From CAIJXO01 sp964485905 (GTDB lineage: Bacteria > Patescibacteriota > Minisyncoccia > Phycocordibacterales > GWA1-40-21), in NCBI GenBank assembly GCA_964485905.1, contig CAZAJY010000002.1, forward strand, positions 1 to 47,281: 47,281 nt of DNA, given 5' to 3'. This document shows positions 7,304 through 16,330 of the stretch, piece by piece (the stretch's first letter is position 1; every line of letters begins with the position of its first letter). The position numbers and the translations under genes are program-made. The notes beneath the pieces were generated by a model. The model searched no databases, was not told the origin of the DNA, and saw nothing but the letters and a program-made list of their open reading frames with translations.

Positions 7304-8917
7304 ATGGGATTTGCGAAAACTTATAGCGCACAACCAAGTGTGCTGGGTGCGAAAATTATTGATGTGGAAGTAGATATTTCCAAAGGATTAAATGCTTTTA
7401 CGGTCGTTGGTTTGGGAGATAAATCAGTGGAAGAAAGCAAGGACCGAATGGCGAGTGCTATCAAAAATTCTGGTTTTAAAAGTCCAAAACAATGTAATCA
7501 AAAAGTAGTTATTTCTTTAGCACCAGCTGATTTGAAAAAAGAAGGGCCGGTTTTTGATTTAGCAATGGCAATTGCTTATTTAACAGCCAATGAAGAAATA
7601 TTTTTTGATACAAAAGGTAAAATTTTTCTTGGGGAACTTTCATTAGATGGAAATTTAAGAAAAATTAGTGGAGTTTTGCCCGCTGTTGCCGAAGCTAAAC
7701 GAAAAGGTTTCAAAGAAATTTATTTACCAAAAGAAAATGCCCGTGAAGCGGCTTTAATTTCCGATATTTTAATTTATGGGGCTGAGACTTTAGAAGAAAT
7801 CATTAATCATTTAACTTTAGATGATAAAAAAGATGCTGATCCAGAAAGTTTTGAAGCTAACGAAAAAAATGTTGAAGAATTAACAAATCGTTTTCATAAA
7901 AATTCTGCAAAAATAAAAAGTCAGCCAAAAACCAAGATTGATTTACCTGATGAAGAAAATGAGATTGATTTTTCTGATGTGGTCGGCCAAGAAAGCGCGA
8001 AAAGGGGATTGGAAATAGCCGCCGCCGGCGGCCATAATATCGCTATGTATGGTCCGCCAGGAACCGGAAAAACTATGCTGGCCAAAGCTTTTTCTGGCAT
8101 TTTACCCCCACTCTCTTTTGAAGAAATTATAGAAATCACTGGTATACATTCCGTCGCCGGCACTCTGCGTGGTGATTTGGTTAGCGTTCCACCTATTCGC
8201 GCCCCACATCATACCGCCTCCTATGTTTCACTGGTTGGTGGTGGCACGATCCCTAAACCGGGTGAAGTAACGCTTGCTCATCGCGGAGTTTTATTTTTAG
8301 ATGAATTTCCAGAATTTGATAAAAAAGTATTAGAAACTTTGCGTCAACCATTGGAAGAAAGAGAGATTAGTATCTCACGCGCGCGCGGTTCCATCACCTT
8401 CCCAGCCAATTTTATTTTAATCGCAGCAATGAACCCCTGTCCTTGCGGAAATTATGGTTCCAAAACTAAAGAATGTATTTGCCGAGCGATTGATCTTTTA
8501 AAATATCAGAGAAAATTATCCGGCCCGATTATGGACCGTATTGATATGTGGGTTGAGGTTTCACAAATTAATCATTCTGATTTATCGGGCCGAAAAAGTG
8601 ACCAGCAAATTAAATCTAACCCAAAAATTAGAGACAGAATCGCTAAGGCAAGATTAATGCAGAAAAATAGATTTGCCAATTTGAGACGTAAGGTAAAAAC
8701 TAATAGTGAAATGAATTCTAAAGATATTTCTAATTTAATAGAATTATCAAAAGATGTTAAAGATATTTTAGATCGAAGCGCCGTCAAACTTGATCTCTCG
8801 GCTCGTGCCTATCACCGGGTTATAAAATTAGCCCGCACCATTGCGGATTTGGAACAGAAAAAAGAAATAGAGTTAAGCCATATCCTGGAGGCGTTGCAAT
8901 ATAGACCTAAAAATTGA
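7304..8917 (+). CDS. comM: YifB/ComM-family AAA+ ATPase (Mg-chelatase-like)
   Basis: 537 residues, full length for the YifB/ComM family. It has the N-terminal Lon-protease-like fold (SAQPSVLGAKIIDVEVDISK...), an AAA+ core with Walker A GPPGTGKT (about 250-257) and Walker B VLFLDEFPEF, and the CPCGNYG cysteine motif followed by C-terminal magnesium-chelatase-type helices. In Vibrio and other naturally transformable bacteria ComM is a hexameric helicase that drives branch migration during integration of incoming single-stranded DNA. Here it lies a few kilobases from a secretion/uptake cluster, which fits a DNA-uptake role by context. The gene ends in TGA, showing TGA is a stop codon. Confidence 0.95.
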   Translation: MGFAKTYSAQPSVLGAKIIDVEVDISKGLNAFTVVGLGDKSVEESKDRMASAIKNSGFKSPKQCNQKVVISLAPADLKKEGPVFDLAMAIAYLTANEEIFFDTKGKIFLGELSLDGNLRKISGVLPAVAEAKRKGFKEIYLPKENAREAALISDILIYGAETLEEIINHLTLDDKKDADPESFEANEKNVEELTNRFHKNSAKIKSQPKTKIDLPDEENEIDFSDVVGQESAKRGLEIAAAGGHNIAMYGPPGTGKTMLAKAFSGILPPLSFEEIIEITGIHSVAGTLRGDLVSVPPIRAPHHTASYVSLVGGGTIPKPGEVTLAHRGVLFLDEFPEFDKKVLETLRQPLEEREISISRARGSITFPANFILIAAMNPCPCGNYGSKTKECICRAIDLLKYQRKLSGPIMDRIDMWVEVSQINHSDLSGRKSDQQIKSNPKIRDRIAKARLMQKNRFANLRRKVKTNSEMNSKDISNLIELSKDVKDILDRSAVKLDLSARAYHRVIKLARTIADLEQKKEIELSHILEALQYRPKN

Positions 8918-8939
8918 AAGGATTAATTCTGACATAAAT

Positions 8940-9995
8940 TTAAAATGGATTTTTAGCACCACGAATTTCAAAGTGTAAATGTGGACCAGTAGACTTTCCA
9001 GTATTACCGGAATAACCAATCAATTGACCTTGGGTGACCGTCTGTCCAACAGATATAACAGTCTGGCTTAAGTGAGCATAGACCGTTTGTGTACCATTAG
9101 GATGTTTAATAACAATATAATCACCATAACCTCCATTCCAACCAGAATTTTTACTAATCAAAATTGAACCCTTGGCGGCAGCATAAATTGGTGTTCCTAC
9201 CGGCATACCATAATCCACAGCATTATATCCGTGAAGCCCTTGTGTTCTGCGTCCACTAACAAATGGTTTAATGTAATCACCATTCAAATCTGGTCCTCCA
9301 GAAGTAACTAAACTTGAACCTGAAGTTGATGGGCGAATAGAAGATGAAACTTGGCCGTCGGGGATTAAAACAGTATCACCGATGGCTAAAATTGCGGACA
9401 CTTTCAAATCATTAAAGCTGGCAATTTCATCAATATCACCACTATATTTCTTAGCAATAGTACTCAACGTATCACCCCTGACTACAGTATGTATAACACC
9501 AGAAATCGGTAAGATAACCAAAGTCTGTCCAATTTTAAGTGTAGAACCTTTCGTCATGTCGTTAGCCCATAAAAGAGTATTAACAGAAACATCAAACATT
9601 TTAGCAATACCCGCTAATGTATCTCCACTTCTCACAACATAAGTACTAATTTGACCATTAGAATTATTAATTGCTTCTGGTGCGACATTTGAAGGTCCAA
9701 CCTCTGATAATAAGGCATCACCGCCATCAATCACTACCCCAGACCCAGTTCTAAGAGCAAGCTCGGAATTAATGACCGGTTCTGGCAAGGGCATATTTTG
9801 GGAATTTGTTTTAATAATCGTTTCCGTCTGAGCCAAAGCGTCTTGGCCCGAAAACATATCAGAAAGAAAAGACAAAACCCCAGCATGGGTAACCGGGGAC
9901 CAGAACAAACTCAGGGCAATCAAGGCAAAGCAAAAAGACTTTCCCAATGAAAGCCAAATACACTTAGAACCTTTATTGTTTAATTTAAAATTCAT
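8940..9995 (-). CDS. Secreted LysM-M23 peptidoglycan endopeptidase
   Basis: 351 residues. An N-terminal hydrophobic segment (about 18-33) serves as signal peptide or anchor. Two LysM repeats follow (about 117-163, VVRSGDTLAGIAKMFDVS; and about 168-214, VVRGDTLSTIAKKYSGD), then a C-terminal M23 domain. The expected zinc ligands and catalytic histidines are present: His255 and Asp261 in HGYNAVD, His308 in YAH, His339 and His341 in HLHFE. The enzyme should cut peptide crossbridges in the cell wall. It is transcribed convergently with comM (22 nt between stops) and divergently from uvrD. Its mRNA has an unusual structured leader. Confidence 0.93.
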   Translation of the reverse strand: MNFKLNNKGSKCIWLSLGKSFCFALIALSLFWSPVTHAGVLSFLSDMFSGQDALAQTETIIKTNSQNMPLPEPVINSELALRTGSGVVIDGGDALLSEVGPSNVAPEAINNSNGQISTYVVRSGDTLAGIAKMFDVSVNTLLWANDMTKGSTLKIGQTLVILPISGVIHTVVRGDTLSTIAKKYSGDIDEIASFNDLKVSAILAIGDTVLIPDGQVSSSIRPSTSGSSLVTSGGPDLNGDYIKPFVSGRRTQGLHGYNAVDYGMPVGTPIYAAAKGSILISKNSGWNGGYGDYIVIKHPNGTQTVYAHLSQTVISVGQTVTQGQLIGYSGNTGKSTGPHLHFEIRGAKNPF

Positions 9996-9999
9996 AATG

Positions 10000-10065
10000 A
10001 GGTAATTTCAGAGGCAGAAAACTCAGAAAACCGTCTGGCGAGGCATCAAAACTGGTGAATTACCT
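10000..10065 (-). promoter_or_regulatory. Structured 5' leader of the LysM-M23 gene
   Basis: On the minus strand AGGTAATT (10065-10058) pairs exactly with AATTACCT (10007-10000), closing a 50-nt interior that holds a smaller CAGA/TCTG hairpin. The closing stem ends 4 nt before the start codon, where it could control ribosome access. I do not recognise it as a known riboswitch class; it does not show the c-di-AMP (ydaO) core. Confidence 0.45.
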
Positions 10066-10073
10066 ACAATCAT

Positions 10074-10102
10074 AGGATAGCAAAAAGGGGGTCTAAAATC
10101 AA
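10074..10102 (-). promoter_or_regulatory. Promoter of the LysM-M23 gene
   Basis: Minus strand: TTGATT (10102-10097), 17-nt spacer, TATCCT (10079-10074). TATGAT at 10074-10069 is an alternative -10. Either gives a leader of roughly 65-75 nt containing the inverted repeat. Confidence 0.5.
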
Positions 10103-10137
10103 GAACTGGCCATACCCCCTGTGGATATCTCAAAGTA

Positions 10138-10146
10138 TGTTATGAT
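10138..10146 (+). promoter_or_regulatory. Extended -10 box of uvrD
   Basis: TGT-TATGAT, 6 nt before the ATG at 10153; predicts a leaderless mRNA. Confidence 0.55.
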
Positions 10147-10152
10147 AGGCGG

Positions 10153-12060
10153 ATGGATCAGCTTAATCAACAGCAAAAAGAGGCGGTTTTACATACGAAT
10201 GGGCCCCTTTTAATCATTGCTGGGGCTGGGGCTGGTAAGACAAAGACCTTAACCTGCCGAATCAAACATTTGATTGAAACAGGCCTTGAACCAAAAAACA
10301 TTTTAGCCATCACCTTTACTAATAAAGCGGCTAAAGAGATGCGTGATCGAGTATTAAGAATGATAGGGGATGAAAGACCTTTTATTAGCACCTTTCACTC
10401 GCTGGGTGTCCATATCCTAAAAGAAAATAGCCGGGAGATCGGTTTGACTCGACATTTTTCCATTTTTGATAAAAACGATTCGCAAAAAGCGATTAAAGAT
10501 ATTATTAAAGAACTGGGTCTAGATCCAAAACAATATGAGCCAAATAAAATTTTAAATATTATCTCGCGAGAAAAAAGTAATTTAAAAAACGCCGAGGATT
10601 TTGTCGAGTCTATTCGCGGCGAAAATTCTACCGCCTTTCATAAGCTAATTGCCAGAATCTGGACAGAATATGAAAAAAAATTAAAAACTGAAAAGGCCCT
10701 AGACTTCGATGATTTACTTCTAAAAACTTATAAATTATTAAAAAATAAGAAAGAGATTCGAGAAAAGTATCAAAATATTTGGTCACATGTTCATATTGAT
10801 GAGTATCAAGATACCAACCAGGTACAATATATGATTGTTAAACTGTTAGTTGAGAAACATCAAAATATTTGCGTGGTGGGGGACATTGATCAAAATATTT
10901 ATAGCTGGCGTGGAGCTGATATAAAAAATATTTTAAATTTTGAAAAAGATTATCCCAAAGCCAAAGTTATTCTCTTGGAAGAAAATTATCGTTCCACCCA
11001 AAATATCTTAACCGTCGCTAATAGTATTATCAAAAAAAATATTAATCGAGTAGAAAAAAATCTTTTCACAAAAAATGGTGCGGGTGAAAAAATATCTCTC
11101 TATGCCGGCTTTAATGAAATAGAGGAGGCACAATATATCGCTAATAAAAGTAAGGAATTAATTGCCTCGGGTGTCTCGGCCCAAGAAATCGCTGTTCTTT
11201 ATCGGGCAAACTTTCAATCACGAGCCTTGGAAGATGCTTTTCTGACCAAAAGCGTGCCTTATCAAGTTTTGGGTACAAAATTTTTTGAAAGAAAGGAGGT
11301 AAAAGATATTATTTCTTTTCTTCGGGCGGGGCTTAATCCTGATAGTCTAACTGACATTAAAAGAATAATAAATGTCCCGGCCCGGGGTCTAGGCAAAGTC
11401 ACTATTCTCAAAATTTTTTCGGGACAAAAGGAAGATTTACCAGCTAGCACTAAAATAAAAGTAGATCATTTTTTTACTCTGCTGAAAAAAATTGGGGAAG
11501 TGGCTTTAGAGAAAAAACCATCGGAAGTAATTAAGTTTATTATCACTGAAACCGGCATTGAAAAAGAATTAAAGGATGGTAACGATGAAGACAAAGAAAG
11601 GTTGGAAAATATGCGCGAATTGGCGACTTTAGCAATTAAATATGATTATTTACCGTTGGGGGAAGGAGTAGAAAAATTAATTGAAGAAGCCGCTTTAGCT
11701 ACCGATCAGGATAGCTTAAACAAAAATGAAGACGCGGTAAAATTAATGACCGTCCACGCGGCCAAAGGCCTGGAATTTGATTATGTTTTTATTACTGGAT
11801 TGGAGGAAGGGCTATTTCCCCATGAACGAATGAACACCGTAAAAAATAAAGAGGGCGGGGAGGAGGAAAGACGATTATTTTATGTTGCCCTAACGCGAGC
11901 GCGCAAGAAAATCTTCCTGACTTACGCCAATGCTCGCACCATCTTCGGTTCACCACAGATAAATATTCCCTCACAATTTTTATCTGACATTGAAGAAGAA
12001 TTTTTAGAGGAGGATAAATCATTTGAATATCGGGAGAAAATAATATATCTTGATCTGTAA
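10153..12060 (+). CDS. uvrD: UvrD/PcrA-family ATP-dependent DNA helicase
   Basis: 635 residues of superfamily 1A helicase, which unwinds DNA 3'-5' in repair and replication restart. The motifs are in order: Q motif near LNQQQKEAV (4-12), Walker A AGAGAGKT (23-30), motif II DEYQDTN (216-222), motif III GDIDQNIYSWRGA, motif IV EENYRST, motif V VKLMTVHAAKGLEFDYVF, motif VI VALTRARKK. It is shorter than E. coli UvrD (720) mainly at the C-terminus. Its stop codon overlaps the ksgA start by one base (TAATG), so the two genes are translationally coupled. Confidence 0.95.
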   Translation: MDQLNQQQKEAVLHTNGPLLIIAGAGAGKTKTLTCRIKHLIETGLEPKNILAITFTNKAAKEMRDRVLRMIGDERPFISTFHSLGVHILKENSREIGLTRHFSIFDKNDSQKAIKDIIKELGLDPKQYEPNKILNIISREKSNLKNAEDFVESIRGENSTAFHKLIARIWTEYEKKLKTEKALDFDDLLLKTYKLLKNKKEIREKYQNIWSHVHIDEYQDTNQVQYMIVKLLVEKHQNICVVGDIDQNIYSWRGADIKNILNFEKDYPKAKVILLEENYRSTQNILTVANSIIKKNINRVEKNLFTKNGAGEKISLYAGFNEIEEAQYIANKSKELIASGVSAQEIAVLYRANFQSRALEDAFLTKSVPYQVLGTKFFERKEVKDIISFLRAGLNPDSLTDIKRIINVPARGLGKVTILKIFSGQKEDLPASTKIKVDHFFTLLKKIGEVALEKKPSEVIKFIITETGIEKELKDGNDEDKERLENMRELATLAIKYDYLPLGEGVEKLIEEAALATDQDSLNKNEDAVKLMTVHAAKGLEFDYVFITGLEEGLFPHERMNTVKNKEGGEEERRLFYVALTRARKKIFLTYANARTIFGSPQINIPSQFLSDIEEEFLEEDKSFEYREKIIYLDL

Positions 12061-12887
12061 TGGAAAACGTAATCGCAAAAAAATCATTAGGGCAAAATTG
12101 GTTGAAATCCAAAGTGGCTTTAAATAAGATGCTAGAAGCGGGAGACGTAACCGCCGATGATATTGTCTTGGAAGTGGGGCCCGGGCAGGGAATTTTGACG
12201 GAAAAACTGCTAGAAAAAGCCAAAAAAGTAATCGCCGTAGAAAAAGATGATCGTCTAATTTCTTTTTTACAAGAAAAATTTACTAATGAAATTGATTCTG
12301 GCAATCTTATTCTTATTCATTCTGATATTCTAAATTTTGATACACAATACTGGATACCCGATACTCAATACAAACTCATTGCTAATATTCCTTATTATAT
12401 TACTGGACAATTTTTACGAAAATTTTTGGCTACACCGAGTTCTCTAAACTCGGTCGCCCGATCCACTAAGAGTGGGTTTAGGGAAACAAAAAATCAGCCA
12501 AGTAAAATCGTCATAATGGTGCAAAAAGAAATCGCCCAGAGAATTGTGGCTAACGATAAAAAAGAAAGTATTTTATCTATCAGTGTTAAAGCTTATGGCC
12601 AGCCTAAAATGATTATGAAAGTGGGCAAGGAAAATTTTTCTCCAGCTCCCAAAGTAGATTCAGCGATTTTATTAATTAATAATATTTCTAAAGATTTTTT
12701 CACTCAAAATAAAATATCGGAAGAAAAATTCTTCGCCATTCTCCACGCCGGCTTTGCTCACAAAAGAAAAATATTATCTTCCAATCTCAAGGGCTTTGTT
12801 TCACCCGAAAAACTCGCCAGTTTAACACCCAAAATCAGGGCTGAGGATTTAAATTTGGAGGGATGGGGAAGATTAGGAAATAAATAA
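12060..12887 (+). CDS. ksgA: 16S rRNA dimethyladenosine transferase with in-frame insertion
   Basis: 275 residues. KsgA dimethylates two adjacent adenosines near the 3' end of 16S rRNA. Visible are the N-terminal KKSLGQNWL motif, the SAM-binding loop LEVGPGQGILTE (37-48), acidic EKDDRL (61-66) and the catalytic NIPYYITG motif (109-116). Residues 126-144 form an extra segment (PSSLNSVARSTKSGFRETK) not expected between the IPYY helix and the conserved VMVQKEIAQRI strand; it is encoded by a palindromic DNA element. A small duplication DTQYWIPDTQY at 94-104 is also unusual. It is coupled to uvrD and convergent with the next gene, 4 nt away. Confidence 0.93.
   Translation: MENVIAKKSLGQNWLKSKVALNKMLEAGDVTADDIVLEVGPGQGILTEKLLEKAKKVIAVEKDDRLISFLQEKFTNEIDSGNLILIHSDILNFDTQYWIPDTQYKLIANIPYYITGQFLRKFLATPSSLNSVARSTKSGFRETKNQPSKIVIMVQKEIAQRIVANDKKESILSISVKAYGQPKMIMKVGKENFSPAPKVDSAILLINNISKDFFTQNKISEEKFFAILHAGFAHKRKILSSNLKGFVSPEKLASLTPKIRAEDLNLEGWGRLGNK
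12435..12490 (+). repeat. Palindromic element inserted inside ksgA
   Basis: About 57 nt with nested dyads: CCGAGTT-CTCTA-AACTCGG (12435-12453), CCACT-AAG-AGTGG (12463-12475), and TTCTCTAAAC (12440-12449) against GTTTAGGGAA (12476-12485) with one mismatch. Its length preserves the reading frame and its product replaces a loop in KsgA. This resembles the way Rickettsia palindromic elements insert into genes. The borders are estimated from where family similarity resumes. Confidence 0.6.
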
Positions 12888-12891
12888 AAGA

Positions 12892-15246
12892 TTAAAACCC
12901 CAACCCACCCGTAGTCGTATTCGAGTTATTTGCTTCTTGATCTTCAGACCAACCCTCACCCTGTAAAGTAAGATAGGCCCTAATTATCTTTGGATGTTCA
13001 CCATAAAGTGAACATCTAACATCATCGCCCACAACCAAATCTAAGACTTCTCCTGTTGAGGGGAGAGAGTAAGGAACAGAATATGAATAATCAGTGAATT
13101 GCTCATCTTCCTCACTGGTTAATCCACCTAGAAGCATTCCAGATAAAAGATTATCGACAAGCTGTGACTCTCCCAAAACCCAAACATACTGTCTCGGTTC
13201 AGAATTGGAATAGGAATAGACTGGAAGCATCATGTTTTGAAGTGGTCCAATACAAGTCTGTGGTTCAGCGATTACTTGAACATGGTCAAGGTCCTTGGCT
13301 TCTGAATCAGTTCCTTTCGTTGCAGGATTTGCGGAACTTCCAGAACCCGAATTAGAGCCAAAACCACCAGAGGAACCACTATAACTATCGGAACAAACTG
13401 GACTAGACGGAGTTTGATCAGAAATAGCTGGAACTGAGCTACTACAATTAACCGTTCCGCTCCCCTTAGGACTTAACTGCTGACCAAAATAAGAGAGAAC
13501 TTCGGTTTTAAGAGAGACCATATTTCCTGGCGTTAAGTTACATTTAGCAAAAATACCGTTTATTGTCCCAGATACCTGTTTGTCTGCTCGCTGAGAATAA
13601 CCGTCACCATAAACAGTTGCCCAAGCCGGCTCATTAGTCACATAATGGATTGGTTCCCCGTGACCAACACTACACTGAGCCATCCCCGCCGGCACTCGCC
13701 CTTGGTTTACCGCATGCCTAATATCTTCATTCGCATCAAAGGTGCATACTGTCTTTCCAATTAAATTTTTGATTGTTCCGCCCGTATAAATATCACCGGT
13801 ATTATTCTTAGTAAAATCAAGTTTGTAACCACGGCTGGTAGTATAAGTAAACTTTATTTTATCCGCAACACCGACGGGTTTTGGTGGAATGACACAAGAA
13901 TTAGTGTCTACAGTCTTAGTGGCCTTACCATAGGATACAGACAATCTGCCACCATTACCGGTTGGTGACCATAAGAAATCTGTTGGTATTTCATTACTGG
14001 AACCGGTCGAAAAGGGAGTTAAATTCACTTGAACTGCTTTATTAACTGTAATCTTACTGTTAGAGCAAGATAAATTATAGGTTTGGACCTTACTAAATCT
14101 ATTCGGTGGTACATAAGTACAGGTATTAATAGTTGTACTAGGATTAGAAATACTACAACGAGAACCGTTAGTCAACTGAACAAAGGAACCGTCAGGATAA
14201 TTACCACCGGCCTGACTAAAATTAATGGTGCTGGCATATTTACCAGAAGCTGTCCCCATTACTCCAGCTTCAATCAGGGTACCATCAGGGGCAAAAACTG
14301 CTGGGCCTTTATACGCATTAATGTAATCAGTGGTCGGAAAACTTAAATGATAAATAGTGGCACTGCCCTGAGAAAGACCTGGTAATTGTCCTTGCCATTC
14401 TGGCGTTACCGGCGAGGCCGAAGCCGAGCAAGATAAACCACCTGTATTCCAAGTAAGGGTATGGGGTTGATTACCTTGAAGGGTGACCGAAGTTTGACCA
14501 TTGACCAAAAAGGATACTCCACTGGTTACCGAAGTCGCGTCTAAAACAGGATCTGTCCCCACTACACAATTAAGAGCTCGGCGAGCTATATTTGCCTTAT
14601 TGGCTGGAACAATTTGTACACTAATAAGCAAATCTACAAATTGGCAAATGGTGGAACTAGTACAATCTAAAGCCGTACGAGCCAAAGTAGCTTTGTCTGA
14701 GCTTATTATTCCACTAGTAATTAAAAGATCTACCAATTGACAAGCGGTCACAGCTGGTTCAGTTTCTGTCACAATCGGCTCTGATACAGAACTTCCACCA
14801 TTTCCCTGAGGTGAACCAACAGATTCATAGGTAAAAAAATCTCCAATTAATAGATTAAGCTTGGTTCTGGTTGGTAAATCAACTCGGCCATTAGCTTCAT
14901 TTAAACTATTTAAAGTCAAAACAGTGTCTTTATATTTGTTCTGAAACTTTACAACCGCCGCCTGGGTCGCTGGACCAAAATAAGTAGTTTCCTGACCACG
15001 GGAATCCTCCCCGTCAATATTAATCATCGTTTCCGGATCGGCATTTAACATTTTTTGCAATTCCTGGACATCTGGATCAATATCACCTAAACGCAAATCC
15101 ATTTTAAAAGAAAAACCGACCGGCACCACACTTTTTAAACTCCCAATATTACTATTCAAAAGCTCGGCCTTAACAATTGAAGGGGAAAATAAGACCACGG
15201 CCAACATCATTCCGCCCCATAAACTAAATAGATAATTTTTACACAT
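12892..15246 (-). CDS. Large secreted peptidoglycan-binding protein
   Basis: 784 residues with a signal peptide (about 1-27). Residues about 50-138 are a PG_binding_1 domain (DIDPDVQELQKMLNADPETM... YFGPATQAAVVKFQNKY). Then come two tandem 27-residue repeats with flanking cysteines (CQLVDLLITSGIISSDKATL and CQFVDLLISVQIVPANKANI, about 168-225), a beta-rich Ig-like region with paired cysteines, and a Ser/Gly-rich linker (about 620-645). No enzyme motif was seen. Its position beside the secretion cluster and its divergent promoter with the next gene suggest it anchors part of that apparatus in the cell wall, by inference. Confidence 0.75.
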   Translation of the reverse strand: MCKNYLFSLWGGMMLAVVLFSPSIVKAELLNSNIGSLKSVVPVGFSFKMDLRLGDIDPDVQELQKMLNADPETMINIDGEDSRGQETTYFGPATQAAVVKFQNKYKDTVLTLNSLNEANGRVDLPTRTKLNLLIGDFFTYESVGSPQGNGGSSVSEPIVTETEPAVTACQLVDLLITSGIISSDKATLARTALDCTSSTICQFVDLLISVQIVPANKANIARRALNCVVGTDPVLDATSVTSGVSFLVNGQTSVTLQGNQPHTLTWNTGGLSCSASASPVTPEWQGQLPGLSQGSATIYHLSFPTTDYINAYKGPAVFAPDGTLIEAGVMGTASGKYASTINFSQAGGNYPDGSFVQLTNGSRCSISNPSTTINTCTYVPPNRFSKVQTYNLSCSNSKITVNKAVQVNLTPFSTGSSNEIPTDFLWSPTGNGGRLSVSYGKATKTVDTNSCVIPPKPVGVADKIKFTYTTSRGYKLDFTKNNTGDIYTGGTIKNLIGKTVCTFDANEDIRHAVNQGRVPAGMAQCSVGHGEPIHYVTNEPAWATVYGDGYSQRADKQVSGTINGIFAKCNLTPGNMVSLKTEVLSYFGQQLSPKGSGTVNCSSSVPAISDQTPSSPVCSDSYSGSSGGFGSNSGSGSSANPATKGTDSEAKDLDHVQVIAEPQTCIGPLQNMMLPVYSYSNSEPRQYVWVLGESQLVDNLLSGMLLGGLTSEEDEQFTDYSYSVPYSLPSTGEVLDLVVGDDVRCSLYGEHPKIIRAYLTLQGEGWSEDQEANNSNTTTGGLGF

Positions 15247-15267
15247 AATTTTTAATTTTTAGATTGT

Positions 15268-15295
15268 TTGATTATGTGGAATATGATACTATATT
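15268..15295 (+). promoter_or_regulatory. Promoter of the calcium-repeat protein gene
   Basis: TTGATT (15268-15273), 16-nt spacer, TATATT (15290-15295), ending 8 nt before the ATG at 15304. This placement is the reason for preferring that start over an in-frame TTG at 15268, which lies inside the -35 box. Confidence 0.55.
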
Positions 15296-15303
15296 ATCTG
15301 AAT

Positions 15304-16323
15304 ATGCACAAATATCTGCCGTCTAAGAAATTCATTTTAATCCTATCCTCAATAATTGTGGCGGTTTTGATTATTTGGCTAGCCAAAGTCTCAATCAACC
15401 ATTTTTCTGAATCAAAAGTCAAAAGAATTGAATCGCAACAGACGGCCATCCAAGAATTTAAAGATTTAGATACTGATGGTGATGGCTTACACGATTGGGA
15501 AGAAGCCCTGTGGAAAACCGATCCGAATAATCCCGACACCGATGGTGATGGCACTGCCGACGGGGAAGAGATAAAAGATAATCGCAATCCAGTAGTAGCC
15601 AATACCGCCCTAGATGGTCAAATGCCAACAGACAAAAAAGATGAAAAATTACTCGCCACAGAAAAAAAAGAGTTGGAAGATTTTAATAATTTATCCGCCA
15701 CAGAAAAAATGTCCCGAACCTTATTATCTACTTATTTAGTAACAAAAAACACCTCCAATGGTGCACCGATGACGACGCAAGACGAACAGTTGATTTTAGG
15801 TCAGGCTCTTAGTACAATCAGCACTACTTCTGGCGCTATTAGTGATAAATATACCTTGGCAGACATTAAAACCTTTACAACAACCGACACGGCCTCTCTT
15901 AAACAATACGGTAACCGCCTGGGTGCAATCACCGTTCTAAATTCTACCGTTCCCAAACAAAATGAACTGACCATTATTCAAGAAGCCTTAGCAACAGAAG
16001 ATGAGGAAGTCCTAAAAAAATTAGATCCGATTATCACCTACTACAAAAAAACTGCGGCTGATTTTATTGCCACCCCAGCTCCGGCCGAAATTGCCAATTT
16101 ACATTTAGCAATGATTAATAATCTATACAAAATCCAAACTAGCTTGGAAAAGATAAGAAATTTTTTCACCGACCCGGTTTTGGGTTTGTCAATTATACAA
16201 AATTATGACAATTTAGTTTTAGATTTCATAAAAGAAACAGTGGCTCTTAAGGTCTTTTATATCGGCAAAGGAGTGACTTTTTCCACCAATGAATATGGCT
16301 ATAATTTTATCAATACGATATAA
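15304..16323 (+). CDS. Membrane-anchored protein with thrombospondin type 3-like calcium repeats
   Basis: 339 residues from the start at 15304. An N-terminal transmembrane segment (about 8-27, FILILSSIIVAVLIIWLAK) is followed by Asp-rich calcium-binding repeats (about 55-92; DLDTDGDGLHDWEEA and NPDTDGDGTADGEEI), then a helical domain of about 230 residues. DxDGDG repeats of this type bind calcium in extracellular proteins. It is the first plus-strand gene of the secretion cluster and runs into the next gene with only 7 nt between, so a structural role in the apparatus is likely; exact function unknown. Confidence 0.8.
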   Translation: MHKYLPSKKFILILSSIIVAVLIIWLAKVSINHFSESKVKRIESQQTAIQEFKDLDTDGDGLHDWEEALWKTDPNNPDTDGDGTADGEEIKDNRNPVVANTALDGQMPTDKKDEKLLATEKKELEDFNNLSATEKMSRTLLSTYLVTKNTSNGAPMTTQDEQLILGQALSTISTTSGAISDKYTLADIKTFTTTDTASLKQYGNRLGAITVLNSTVPKQNELTIIQEALATEDEEVLKKLDPIITYYKKTAADFIATPAPAEIANLHLAMINNLYKIQTSLEKIRNFFTDPVLGLSIIQNYDNLVLDFIKETVALKVFYIGKGVTFSTNEYGYNFINTI

Positions 16324-16324
16324 T
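16319..16324 (+). promoter_or_regulatory. -10 box overlapping the upstream stop codon
   Basis: TATAAT at 16319-16324 covers the stop codon of the preceding gene and lies 6 nt before the ATG at 16331, allowing a separate leaderless transcript. Confidence 0.5.
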
Positions 16325-16330
16325 AATAAG

